This document shows positions 27,294 to 35,446 of a stretch of 42,237 bases of DNA, in pieces. How positions within the stretch are numbered: the first letter of the stretch is position 1; every line of letters starts with the position of its first letter. Position numbers and translations under genes: made by a program. The notes under the pieces were generated by a model. That model searched no databases. It was not told the DNA's origin and saw only the letters and a list, made by a program, of their open reading frames with translations. Origin of the DNA: Desulfuromonadaceae bacterium (GTDB lineage Bacteria > Desulfobacterota > Desulfuromonadia > Desulfuromonadales > Desulfuromonadaceae); assembly GCA_016936455.1 (NCBI GenBank), contig JAFGXV010000060.1, positions 1 through 42,237 on the forward strand, given 5' to 3'.

Positions 27294-28551
27294 GACTATT
27301 CTCCTCAAACGGCAACAGAATGGTGAAGGTGCTGCCCCGGTCGGGCCGGCTGTGGACCTCGATGGTGCCGCCGTGCAGGTCGATGGCTTTGTGGGCGTTG
27401 GCCAGGCCGAGGCCGCTGCCCTGGGCCCGTGTGGTGAAAAAGGGGTTGAAGATCTGGTCCAGAAGTTCCGGCGCAATGCCACTGCCGCTATCCTCGATAC
27501 TGATGCGCACCTGGTTATTGCGCTGGCTCAGGGTCAGGGTGATGCGGTCGCCTGCGTGGCAGGCTTCCACGGCGTTGAGCAGCAGGTTGAGCACCGCCTG
27601 ATGGAGCAGTTCCGTATCCAGGCAAAGCTCGATGGGCGTCGTGGGCAGAAAGGCGCTCAGTTCAATGCCCTTGGGTGTTGCCAGGCTGCGCACGTGGTCG
27701 ACGATCTGGGTCAGAAAGCTGTTGAGCGGGCAAGGCCGGCGTCGCAGTTGCTGCGGCCGGCCGAAGTCGAGGAAACGGCTGACCAGCCCGTTGAGCCGGC
27801 AGGATTCCTCCTGAATCACAGTCAGCAGGTCGCTGTCGTTTTTTTCGCTCGGGGCCGTGGCCAGCAGCTGAGCCGACGAGGAGATGATGCCCAGCGGGTT
27901 GCGGATCTCATGCGCCAGTCCGGCCGACATCTCGCCCAGGGCGGCGAGGCGATCCTGACGGCGCAGGCTGTCCTCGGTTTCCCGGAGCTTTTTCAGCGAC
28001 TGGCGCAATGCCTCCTCGTTGGCGCTGAGTTGGTCGTTGAGCTGTTTTTCCTGCTGCAGCTGGCGGCGGTTCTGCTCGGCCAAACTCTGCACCAGAATGC
28101 CGACGATGAACAGCGAGATGCAGGAGATGAGAAATTCCGGCAGATCCTCCTCCAATTCGGCGGGATTGAGGTAAACCGGCAGCGGAATGAGCGCCAGGTA
28201 GATCAGTGATGACAGGGCGCACAGGCCCAGGGTGCGCCACAGGCTGAGTACCGAAGCGCCCGTGACGATGGGCAGCAGGTAGATGATCCAGTAATGGCTT
28301 TCCTCTTCCCCGGCCGTGGCCCAGATGACGCTGCTGCACAGCACCATGTATAGAAACAGGTGGGCACCGAGGTGGCCCTGACGGGCGATCTCGGCCGGAC
28401 TGAGCCGGTTGTCGGTGAAAAAATAATAGAGGGTCACCGCGAGCAACGACAGGGCGCCGAACAGCAGGTTGGGGCCTTTGAAAAACACCAGCAGCAGAGC
28501 CAGTGTCAGAAGCAGGATACCGCTTTTGACTGGCAGGATGGGGTGACTCAT
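27268..28551 (-). CDS. Membrane sensor histidine kinase (NtrB-like)
   Basis: A 427-residue kinase from ATG 28551 (GGAGAC site). Five or six membrane helices fill residues 8-155 with only short loops, so it probably senses a membrane or lipid signal and not a soluble periplasmic one. A coiled linker (about 158-205) leads to the phosphoacceptor helix GLAHEIRNP with His215. The ATPase domain has NLLLNAVEA (N box), DSGSGIAP (G1) and GSGLGLANAHK (G2). It is the partner of the overlapping sigma54 regulator. A terminator upstream separates it from the efflux operon, so it must have its own promoter in 28552-28630, though none is clear. Confidence 0.93.
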   Translation of the reverse strand: MSHPILPVKSGILLLTLALLLVFFKGPNLLFGALSLLAVTLYYFFTDNRLSPAEIARQGHLGAHLFLYMVLCSSVIWATAGEEESHYWIIYLLPIVTGASVLSLWRTLGLCALSSLIYLALIPLPVYLNPAELEEDLPEFLISCISLFIVGILVQSLAEQNRRQLQQEKQLNDQLSANEEALRQSLKKLRETEDSLRRQDRLAALGEMSAGLAHEIRNPLGIISSSAQLLATAPSEKNDSDLLTVIQEESCRLNGLVSRFLDFGRPQQLRRRPCPLNSFLTQIVDHVRSLATPKGIELSAFLPTTPIELCLDTELLHQAVLNLLLNAVEACHAGDRITLTLSQRNNQVRISIEDSGSGIAPELLDQIFNPFFTTRAQGSGLGLANAHKAIDLHGGTIEVHSRPDRGSTFTILLPFEENSHDTHPDCR

Positions 28552-28628
28552 GGGCGTCTCCGTCAGTGGGCAACAGGCAGGCGGGGCTGCGCCCGGGTTC
28601 GCCGTCAGCATAAACGAAGGCGGCCGGG

Positions 28629-28657
28629 AAAAAAAGACCAAAGGCCGGGATGGCCTT
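28629..28657 (-). terminator. Terminator of the marR-tolC-emrAB operon
   Basis: On the minus strand the stem AAGGCC/GGCCTT with loop ATCCC is followed by TGGTC and a run of seven T. It lies about 80 bases after the emrB stop. Confidence 0.7.
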
Positions 28658-28734
28658 CCGGCTGCGCGGGGGCGGCGTGCGAAGCCGCACGATCTGAACC
28701 GCAATGCCACCGTGGGTGAATTTTTGCGCCGTCA

Positions 28735-30267
28735 TCAGTGCTGAGGCCGCCGCAACAGCAGCAGGAACGGAATGACCGAGAGAAAGGCAATGCCGATGAT
28801 CCAGAAAATGTGGTTGTAGGCGAGGATGCCGGCCTGGTGTTGGATGGTGGCGTAGAGCAGGCCCAGGGCGCTGGCGCCGGCCTCACCCTCGGCCAGACCG
28901 CGATGGGTCAGCACCTGGGTCAGTGCGGCCAGTTTGTCCTGGAACAGGGGATTCATCGGCGTGGCGTGGGCGACAAGCACGTTCTGGTAGTGCTGGCTGA
29001 AGCGTTGCAGCAGGGTGGCGGAAACCGCGATGCCGACGCTGCCGCCGATGTTGCGCAGCAGATTGAAGACGCCGGTGGCGTTGCCCATCTCCGGCTTGGG
29101 GATCGCCGCCAGGGTGGCGGTGGTCAGGGGCACAAAGATCATGCCCAGCCCCAGTCCCAGCACCATGCGCGGCCAGACGAAGTCCCAGTAGGAGGCCTCC
29201 AGGGTCAGGCCCTGCATGATGAACATAGCTGTAGCGCCGATACACAGCCCGCCGCAGACGATGACACGTCCCTGCACCCCGCGCGACAGGGCTGCGCCGA
29301 CAAAGGGCATCACGCACAGGGTGACCACGCCGCCCGGCGCCAGCACCATGCCGGCACGGGTGGCGTCGTAGCCCATCAGAGTCTGCAGAAACAGCGGGAT
29401 CAGCATGATGGTGCTGTAGAGGCAGAAGCCGAATACGAACATCAGCGCGTTGCCGGCGGCATAGCTGAGGTAGCGGAACAGGCGCAGGTTGATGATGGGA
29501 TCGGGATGGCGCAGTTCCACCCACAGCAGGGCGATCAGTGCCAGCAGCGCCAGCAGGCTGAAGCCGAGAATAAAGCCCGAGGCGAACCAGTCTTCCTGCT
29601 GGCCCTTGTCCAGCACCAGCTGCAGCGAACCGAAGCCCAGCACTAGCAGCGCCAGTCCCCAGTAGTCGATGGAGATCTTCTGCCGCTGCTTGAGGTAGTC
29701 GGGGTCGACCAGAAAGGCCGCGGCCATAATCACCGCGATGATGCCGATGGGGAAGTTGATGTAAAAGATCCAGCGCCAGTTGAGCTGGTCGGTGACGTAG
29801 CCGCCCAGGGCCGGGCCGATGATGGGGCCGAACATGGCGCCGATGCCGAAGATGGCCATGGCCATGCCCTGTTCCCTGGGCGGAAAAGTTTCCATCAGAA
29901 TGGCCTGGCTGTTGGGGATCAGCGCCCCGCCGGCCGCGCCCTGGAGGATGCGGAAGAAGACCAGGCTGCCGAGGTTGGGCGAGGCGCCGCAGCAGAAGGA
30001 GGCGAGGGTGAACAGGACGATGCAGGTGATGAGAAAGCGCTTGCGGCCAAACATGCGTGACAGCCAGCCGGTCATCGGCAGCACCACGGCATTGGCGACC
30101 AGATAGGAGGTCAGCACCCAGGTGATTTCGTCGGTGCCGGCGTTGAGGCTGCCCTTCATGTGCGGCAGGGCCACGTTGGCCACCGAGGTGTCGACGATCT
30201 CCATGATCGTCGGCAGCATCACGGTGATGGTGACCAGCCACTTGTTGATCGGCCGTGTTGTGCTCAT
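28735..30267 (-). CDS. emrB: DHA2-family multidrug efflux transporter (EmrB type)
   Basis: A 510-residue 14-helix major facilitator that exports drugs with proton antiport and works with an EmrA adaptor and an outer membrane channel. Motifs are MEIVDTSVANVALP in helix 1, GWLSRMFGRKRF between helices 2 and 3, and GPALGGYVTDQLNWRWIFYINFP (motif C region). It lies 16 bases downstream of emrA. The ATG at 30267 has only a weak ribosome site. Confidence 0.94.
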   Translation of the reverse strand: MSTTRPINKWLVTITVMLPTIMEIVDTSVANVALPHMKGSLNAGTDEITWVLTSYLVANAVVLPMTGWLSRMFGRKRFLITCIVLFTLASFCCGASPNLGSLVFFRILQGAAGGALIPNSQAILMETFPPREQGMAMAIFGIGAMFGPIIGPALGGYVTDQLNWRWIFYINFPIGIIAVIMAAAFLVDPDYLKQRQKISIDYWGLALLVLGFGSLQLVLDKGQQEDWFASGFILGFSLLALLALIALLWVELRHPDPIINLRLFRYLSYAAGNALMFVFGFCLYSTIMLIPLFLQTLMGYDATRAGMVLAPGGVVTLCVMPFVGAALSRGVQGRVIVCGGLCIGATAMFIMQGLTLEASYWDFVWPRMVLGLGLGMIFVPLTTATLAAIPKPEMGNATGVFNLLRNIGGSVGIAVSATLLQRFSQHYQNVLVAHATPMNPLFQDKLAALTQVLTHRGLAEGEAGASALGLLYATIQHQAGILAYNHIFWIIGIAFLSVIPFLLLLRRPQH

Positions 30268-30283
30268 AACCGTTGCCGTGGCA

Positions 30284-31399
30284 TCAGTTGAACGGATTCA
30301 GATGGCCAAGGATGTCGCCGAGACTGCGGCCGGTGTACACCGTCGGCACCACGCTCATGCCGACGCGCAGCGGATGGTGCGGATCACCGGACGGCTCAAT
30401 GCGGATCTTGACCGGCACGCGTTGCACCACCTTGACGTAATTGCCGGTGGCATTCTCCGGCGGCAGCAGGGAAAAGGAGGCGCCGGTCCCCGCCATGACG
30501 CTGTCCACGTGGCCACTGAAGACCTGACCCGGATAGGCATCGACGGTGAAGGTGACGCGCTGCCCCGGCTCCAGGTGGGTCAGCTGGCTTTCCTTGTAGT
30601 TGGCGACGATCCACGGCGGGGACAGGGCAACCAGGGCCAGCAAGGCCTGACCGGGCTGGACGTTGTTGCCGACCTCAACGGCTTTGCGGGTGACGTACCC
30701 GGCCACCGGCGCACTGATGCGGGTATAGGCGAGCTTGAGCCGCGCCAGCTCCAGTTCGGCAGCCCGCTCATTGACCAGGGCCTGCTGTCCGTCGTGGTCG
30801 GCGGCGCTCAGCCGCGCCTGCGCCACTTGCAGCTGACGCCGCGCCTGATCCAGTGCCGCCGTGGCCACCTGCTGCGCGGTGCGCAGCTGTTCCAGCCGTT
30901 CCTTGGCGATGACGTCGCGGTCGTAGAGAGCCTCGCCGCGCTGCCGGTCTCGCACGGCCTGATCAAGGGTGGCCCGGGCCTGGGCCACGGCCGCTTCGGC
31001 CGCTGCCACCACCGCGTGTTCCTCGCGGATGGTACTCTGTGCCAGGGCCAGCCGGGCTTCGGCTTTGGCCACCTCGGCCTGGTATGGGGCGGGATCGAGG
31101 AGAACCAGTTGCTCACCGGCCGCTACCTGCTGGTTGTCTGCCACCGCCACCTGCGTGATCTGGCCGCTGACGCGCGCCGAGATGCGATGGATGTCATTTT
31201 CAATGAAGGCGTCGTCCGTGGTCAGCTCGACCTTGCTCTGGTACCACATCCAGCCACCGGTCACCATCCCGCCCAGAATCAGCAGCAGCAACACCAGTCC
31301 GATGCGTTTTTTGCCGCGGCCTTTTCCGTTCGGGGCTGCGCCGCGCGCCGGGGTCGGGGTTGCTGCGGGGGGGGTGGTTGGTTGTTGCGTGTGCGTCAT
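30284..31399 (-). CDS. emrA: Membrane fusion adaptor (EmrA/HlyD family)
   Basis: A 371-residue periplasmic adaptor. It has a Pro/Ala-rich cytoplasmic start, one membrane helix (about 33-51), a lipoyl-like half (ARVSGQITQVAVADNQQVAAGEQL), a long coiled hairpin (about 105-215), then the second lipoyl half (RISAPVAGYVTRKAVEVGNNVQPGQ) and a beta barrel. It links EmrB to the TolC-like channel. The ATG at 31399 follows AAGGAGACG. Confidence 0.94.
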   Translation of the reverse strand: MTHTQQPTTPPAATPTPARGAAPNGKGRGKKRIGLVLLLLILGGMVTGGWMWYQSKVELTTDDAFIENDIHRISARVSGQITQVAVADNQQVAAGEQLVLLDPAPYQAEVAKAEARLALAQSTIREEHAVVAAAEAAVAQARATLDQAVRDRQRGEALYDRDVIAKERLEQLRTAQQVATAALDQARRQLQVAQARLSAADHDGQQALVNERAAELELARLKLAYTRISAPVAGYVTRKAVEVGNNVQPGQALLALVALSPPWIVANYKESQLTHLEPGQRVTFTVDAYPGQVFSGHVDSVMAGTGASFSLLPPENATGNYVKVVQRVPVKIRIEPSGDPHHPLRVGMSVVPTVYTGRSLGDILGHLNPFN

Positions 31400-31480
31400 G
31401 AAACGTCTCCTTGGGCCGGTGGTGCAAAAGGGCCCGGCCGGGCCCGTCTGTGTGATCCGTGGCGTGTTGTGGGGACCCTG

Positions 31481-32746
31481 TTACAGTTCGCCGATGGCGT
31501 GGCGCATCCGAACCAGGGCCAGCTGATAGGCAAAGCGGGCGCGAGCCAGATCGGTGCGGGCCGCGGTCAGCAGTGTTTCAGCGTCGAGCACCTCCGTGGC
31601 GGTGCCCACCTGTTCGCGGTAACGGTCCTGATTGATACGCAGGTTCTCCTCGGCCATGGCGATGGCGGTCTGCGCCACGCTGATCTGTTTGGCCGCTACC
31701 CGGGCATCGTTGCGCGCCGTGCGTTCTTCAAGCTGGGCGCGCTGGCGCAGTTCCGCCAGCCGCTGGCGCTCCTGCTCCAGCGCTTCCCGGGCTTGCTGCA
31801 GGCGGGCGTCGCGCGCGCTGCCGTCGTAGAGGGTGCAGCGCAGGCCCAACGTGGCCGAGTAGATGGTCTGTTCTTCCACATAGCGGTTGTCCACATAGTC
31901 GGCCCCGAGCCGGGCAAACAGCTGGGGCCAGAAGGCTCCGCGTGCCTGACGGATGCCCGCCTCGGCACCCTGCATCCGTTGCGACTGGCCAAGCAGGTCC
32001 GGGCGCTGGTCAATCGTTGCCGGGATGGTTTCAATCGTTTCGATTGCGCTCAACGGGGCGCTGCACAGCGTGCCGCGCGCGTCGGGCGGCCGGGCCGTCA
32101 GGTAGTTGAGTTCCAGCCAGGCGTTGTCCTCCTCGCCCTGACGGGCCAGCACCTGCTGGCGGCTGGCAGCGAGTTTGACCTCGGCCTGCAACAAGTCGTT
32201 GCGCGTGACCACGCCCTGATCGTACAGCGTCTGGGCAACGCGCCGGTGCTCCCCGGTCTGCGCCACCTCATCCTGAGCTGCCTGCAAAATGGTTTGAGTC
32301 GTAAGGACGCGATAAAAAGCGGCGGCGGTGCGCAGCAGGATGTCCTGTTCTTGCGCGGCATAGCCGAACTGCGCGGCCCGGCGGTTGGCTCCCGCCGCTT
32401 CGACGCGGCCGGCGCTGCGGCCGAAATCGTAGAGCAGCTGGTTCAGGCCGATACTGGCGTGGGGATAGTCCCGTTCCTGGGTGGGCGCCGTGACACTGCC
32501 CATGTTGACCTGTTGGGCCGCCTGCTGGCGGGTGTAGCCTGCGTCCAGTTCCAGCTGTGGACGAAAGACGCTGCGGGCCTCGTTTTCAGCTGTTTGCGCC
32601 AGCCGCGGAGCGCTGGCGGCAGTGCTCAGCAGCGGGCTTCTGGCGCGGGCCAGTTCCAGGCAGTGCTCCAGCGTTAGTGCGTCATCGGCCAGCGCCGGAC
32701 AGCAGGTTACCACCACAAGGATCACGACCCTTATCCACCTAATCAT
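31481..32746 (-). CDS. TolC-family outer membrane efflux channel
   Basis: A 421-residue outer membrane factor with a signal peptide (MIRWIRVVILVVVTCCPALA). It has two OEP repeats rich in long helices, for example LEHCLELARARSPLL at the start of the mature part and ALEQERQRLAELRQRAQLEERTARNDA in the second half. The start at 32746 is chosen because GGAGG lies at the right distance; an in-frame ATG 4 codons upstream has none. It overlaps the end of marR by eight bases, so the operon is tightly coupled. Confidence 0.93.
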   Translation of the reverse strand: MIRWIRVVILVVVTCCPALADDALTLEHCLELARARSPLLSTAASAPRLAQTAENEARSVFRPQLELDAGYTRQQAAQQVNMGSVTAPTQERDYPHASIGLNQLLYDFGRSAGRVEAAGANRRAAQFGYAAQEQDILLRTAAAFYRVLTTQTILQAAQDEVAQTGEHRRVAQTLYDQGVVTRNDLLQAEVKLAASRQQVLARQGEEDNAWLELNYLTARPPDARGTLCSAPLSAIETIETIPATIDQRPDLLGQSQRMQGAEAGIRQARGAFWPQLFARLGADYVDNRYVEEQTIYSATLGLRCTLYDGSARDARLQQAREALEQERQRLAELRQRAQLEERTARNDARVAAKQISVAQTAIAMAEENLRINQDRYREQVGTATEVLDAETLLTAARTDLARARFAYQLALVRMRHAIGEL

Positions 32747-33167
32747 CGTTGCCTCCACGCAGCCGGTTGAGCAGCTGGCATAGCTGATTGTAATCGTTTT
32801 CCCCCAGCTCCGTATGGATCTGCTGGCGCAGATTGCGCGCCAGCGGCACGACCTGCGCTTCCAGATCCCGGCCGGCCGGCGTCAGGGTAACCAGACAGGC
32901 CCGCCGGTCCGTGGGGTGGGGCACACGTGTCACCCTTCCCTGTTTGTCCAGCCGATCAATGAGACCACTGAGGGTGGTGCGGTCGATATCGGTTTTTTCG
33001 CACAGCTCGGTCTGCGAAAGGCCGTCCTGCTTCCACAGAAAGGCCAGCAGCGCGAACTGCTGCGGCGTGATGGCATGAGGTGCCAGCCGGTCGCGAAACC
33101 GCGCGTACAGCCGCTGATGCGCCTTGGCCAGCAGAAAACCGACACTGCTTTCGATGTCAAACGCCAT
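32739..33167 (-). CDS. MarR-family repressor of the efflux operon
   Basis: A 142-residue winged-helix regulator. LSQTELCEKTDIDRTTLSGLIDRLDKQG is the DNA-reading helix pair and VPHPTDRRACLVTLTPAG the wing, typical of MarR. ATG 33167 follows GGGAG. It is the first gene of the marR-tolC-emrA-emrB operon, and the promoter ahead of it contains a candidate operator, so it probably represses its own operon until a drug or phenolic ligand binds. Confidence 0.93.
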   Translation of the reverse strand: MAFDIESSVGFLLAKAHQRLYARFRDRLAPHAITPQQFALLAFLWKQDGLSQTELCEKTDIDRTTLSGLIDRLDKQGRVTRVPHPTDRRACLVTLTPAGRDLEAQVVPLARNLRQQIHTELGENDYNQLCQLLNRLRGGNDD

Positions 33168-33191
33168 GAAAAAATCTCCCGATTCTGTCCT

Positions 33192-33233
33192 TATGCGGAA
33201 TGTCAGCATACGAACTATCAGGAAGGCTGTCCA
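33192..33233 (-). promoter_or_regulatory. Promoter with MarR-like operator
   Basis: On the minus strand TGGACA (33228-33233) and TATGCT (33205-33210) are 17 bases apart. The inverted repeat TATGC-N9-GCATA (33192-33210) covers the -10 box, as expected for a MarR-type operator. The MarR start lies about 30 bases downstream. Confidence 0.55.
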
Positions 33234-33539
33234 GCCCCATTTATAGCGGGCGCTGAACAGCTTCTTGCGAAGATGAGCGGAAGCTCTGTCCGGCGTGGTA
33301 CCTGGTGACCTGAGACGCGAAATTCATGCCTCAGGAGTAATGCGTACAATTTGCGATACGACAGTCCTATCCCGCGCAATTTCTTGTAGCTTGTCGTTTT
33401 GATGGTATTTTCTTGAGAACGTATTCTGAGGTAGCAACGTTCTGGGGCTTTTTATTTATTGACCAATTTGTGAGACAGCAGTGAATCGTTCTATCGACTG
33501 TCCCCAGAATCTCCCATCGTACTCAAAGAGGGAAAAACA
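33234..33539. other. Intergenic region without a recognised gene
   Basis: Two hairpins are visible: CCTGAG/CTCAGG (33309-33335) and AGAACGT/ACGTTCT (33416-33443). The latter is followed on the plus strand by GGGGCTTTTTATTT, like a weak terminator or attenuator in the leader of the small lipoprotein gene. No open frame stands out. Confidence 0.45.
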
Positions 33540-33782
33540 ATGAGCGGCAGATATGGCAAACTTCTGTTTTTGCTTCTTGGCCTGGCATTGCTGACCGGTT
33601 GTTCCGGTAGCTTTTCGTTTCCGGATTACCACGGATTTTCCCTCTACTACATAAATGCCTGTTTTCAGGGGGAGAGATCTGTGTTGCCGATTGACGCGGT
33701 GAAAATCGCTGAAAGCTCAAGGGCTATCCATCATGAGAGAAATTCGCAGAGTCCCCTGGAAAATGGCTCTGTGCAAAACTGA
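33540..33782 (+). CDS. Small lipoprotein, paralogue of the one at 40853
   Basis: An 80-residue protein with a signal peptide and lipobox LALLTGC. The ATG at 33540 has an AGAGGG site. The first 40 residues (lipobox, then GSFSFPDYHGFSLYY) match the protein at 40853-41053 in both protein and DNA. After that the two diverge, and the tail here looks random and polar. It may be a real short lipoprotein or a truncated gene. No function is recognised. Confidence 0.6.
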   Translation: MSGRYGKLLFLLLGLALLTGCSGSFSFPDYHGFSLYYINACFQGERSVLPIDAVKIAESSRAIHHERNSQSPLENGSVQN

Positions 33783-33952
33783 AATGTTGTTACTGGCATA
33801 GAATCTATTATTTCAGGCATGGCAAGTGGGCAGACGCCCTGACGAACGGAGCTGTCTGACGCCGCCCCTGCGGGTTCATCGCGATCCTGATGGCGGGTGA
33901 ATCAGCAGGGGACGTCCCTGGTTTGATTTCTTGATTTTGAATGGAGAAGAAA
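33783..33952. repeat. Intergenic with a REP-like palindrome
   Basis: GGGACGTCCC (33909-33918), extended to CAGGG/CCCTG, is followed by two TTGATTT words. Such words resemble pieces of REP/IS200-type palindromic units in related genomes, but I saw only one copy here. No gene is visible in this gap. Confidence 0.3.
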
Positions 33953-34699
33953 ATGGTTGAACAAGCGAGGATCCAACAGGATCTTGATCATCACGCGAAT
34001 GCCAGGCTGGTCATCGATTTTATTCATCGTGCCATGATGCATCATGCGCTCTGGTTCGCCGAAGTTTCTCACCAGCTCGGTCGCGAGCGAGCGTATCAGA
34101 TTCTTGCCGAGGTGACGCAGCGCAGCAGCGAGATTTTGTTTCAACGGCTGGGTAAAACCCTCGGATTTTCCGTCGACAAGGGGGTTCCGGCGCCGCTGCT
34201 TGAATTGTCTGCTGCCGAGTTGAATGGCCTGAAAGAGAGTATTGCGGTCAATTGGCTGGCGAACGATGGCGTCTGGTTCCAGGCGCTGGAGAAAAGTCGC
34301 GGCATGGATGATGCGAAGCGCTGCAATGATTCCTGCTGGTCAAATTTTTCGCCTCTTGAGGCGCAGCTGATTAAAAACTTTCTGTCTTTGCCCGAATGCC
34401 CAGGACTCGATGGCTTGAAACGCGCGTTGGGCTTCCGTTTGTATGCAACGGTGAACCAGCAGGAGATTATCGAGGAAAGCGCAACCAGTTTCATCTTCCG
34501 GATGAACGAATGCCGTGTTCAGGCGGCCAGAAAGAGGAAAGGCATGCCGGATTATCCCTGCAAGTCGGGAGGCATGGCCGAATATCCCACCTTTGCAGAA
34601 ACGATCGATCGCCGGATTCGCACGGAGTGCATTGCGTGCCCACCGGATGACCATCCGGATGAATGGTACTGTGGCTGGAAATTTTCAATTACGCCGTGA
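33953..34699 (+). CDS. DUF6125-like cytosolic protein
   Basis: A 248-residue soluble protein. The helical N-terminal half includes LVIDFIHRAMMHHALWFAEV. The C-terminal third has conserved-looking Cys and acidic residues (NECRVQAARKRKG, YPCKSGGMAEYPTFAETID, RRIRTECIACPPDDHP). This pattern resembles the DUF6125 / aminothiazoline-carboxylate-hydrolase-like family as I recall it. The start at 33953 is preferred because GGAG lies six bases before it; the ATG four codons upstream has no ribosome site. Reaction unknown. It lies alone between gene remnants. Confidence 0.7.
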   Translation: MVEQARIQQDLDHHANARLVIDFIHRAMMHHALWFAEVSHQLGRERAYQILAEVTQRSSEILFQRLGKTLGFSVDKGVPAPLLELSAAELNGLKESIAVNWLANDGVWFQALEKSRGMDDAKRCNDSCWSNFSPLEAQLIKNFLSLPECPGLDGLKRALGFRLYATVNQQEIIEESATSFIFRMNECRVQAARKRKGMPDYPCKSGGMAEYPTFAETIDRRIRTECIACPPDDHPDEWYCGWKFSITP

Positions 34700-34810
34700 C
34701 GAACGTGGCACCCGGTTTGTGAGGATGCCATCGCACCTCGACTTTCCGTTGTGGTACGGGGCATCGGAGGCTGCTGGGCGAATTGCGTTAGAAATGCTCC
34801 GTTTAGCCTG
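34700..34810. other. Short gap, possible gene-end remnant
   Basis: One plus frame reads FVRMPSHLDFPLWYGASEA and continues to LRLAC before a stop at 34812-34814. It could be the C-terminal end of a lost gene. It is too short to identify. Confidence 0.2.
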
Positions 34811-35125
34811 TTAGCTGCTGGTGCCGCCCCACAGCAACGGCAAATGAAACAGCTGTTCATCGGCCAAAAGGTCGTTGCCGTGCTGATCCTGATGGTGGTT
34901 GCGTGGCTGCATCAGGCTGTCGCCGACACTGATTTCACCTTCGCAGCAGCCGCTGAGTCCGGCCGGATTGATATTCATGGCTGTAACATTGTCCACCAGA
35001 GCTAGGTCGGCTCCGCCCATGGCGCTGGAGACGGCACCGTAGCCGATCATATTCATGCCGTTTGTCGCCCGGGCCAGTGAGGTGATGCCAATGACCAGAA
35101 CGAGCGCAATCATCAAAACACGCAT
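34811..35125 (-). pseudogene. FadL/OmpP1-family porin gene, 5' fragment
   Basis: From ATG 35125 (AGGAAACCC site) the frame encodes a signal peptide ending near LARA. The FadL-type N terminus follows: GMNMIGYGAVSSAMGGADLALVDNVTAMNINPAGLS. Full FadL-like hydrocarbon porins have over 400 residues, but here the frame ends after 104. The last residues after LFHLPLLWG are probably read-through into foreign sequence. The beta barrel is missing, so the gene is dead or nearly so. It is divergent from the TetR gene. Confidence 0.75.
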
Positions 35126-35358
35126 GGGTTTCCTGACCCTGTCCGATGGCAGGGGTTGGACGCGTTGCCCATGCCATCAGGATTGGAGAATGTGAGATCA
35201 AAACAGTGGCGAGGTTTTGGGCTCTTGTTTTCGGGGTATTAACCTCGGGTTTTTGTTCCATTAGAATTGCTTTCTATGTTGTACCATTTTTAGGAAAAAA
35301 TGCGAGTCGCGACGGTGCTTTTTGCCTTCTGCGTCCCTGAGGTCCAACTGAATCAGGC
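35126..35358. other. Divergent intergenic region between FadL fragment and TetR
   Basis: This is an AT-richer spacer. An inverted repeat GAGGTT/AACCTC (about 35210-35246) is seen. No gene is recognised. It should hold the old promoter of the FadL-type gene. Confidence 0.4.
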
Positions 35359-35410
35359 TTGACTTTATCGAAAAAGCCGTTAAAACGTTTATTTGAAATG
35401 ACAATTTCAA
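35359..35410 (+). promoter_or_regulatory. TetR promoter and candidate operator
   Basis: TTGACT (35359-35364) and TAAAAC (35381-35386) are 16 bases apart. Just downstream is the perfect inverted repeat TTGAAAT-GACA-ATTTCAA (35393-35410), a good operator for the TetR-family protein encoded 37 bases later. The remnant TetR copy has a related region (GGTTATTTGAAACAATTATTTG at about 17227-17248). Confidence 0.5.
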
Positions 35411-35446
35411 TCAGCCATTTGAGGTGGTGTCATGGAAAGGATAGAC

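Noticed and set aside
28883-30241. Long minus-strand open frame in another frame of emrB
   Set aside because: Its translation is rich in His, Arg and Gly and lies wholly inside emrB, whose own frame has clear transporter motifs.
30122-32677. Very long open frame on the plus strand opposite emrB, emrA and the TolC-type gene
   Set aside because: It is the mirror of three well-recognised genes in high-GC DNA, has low-complexity Gly/Gln/Arg-rich translation and no family motif.
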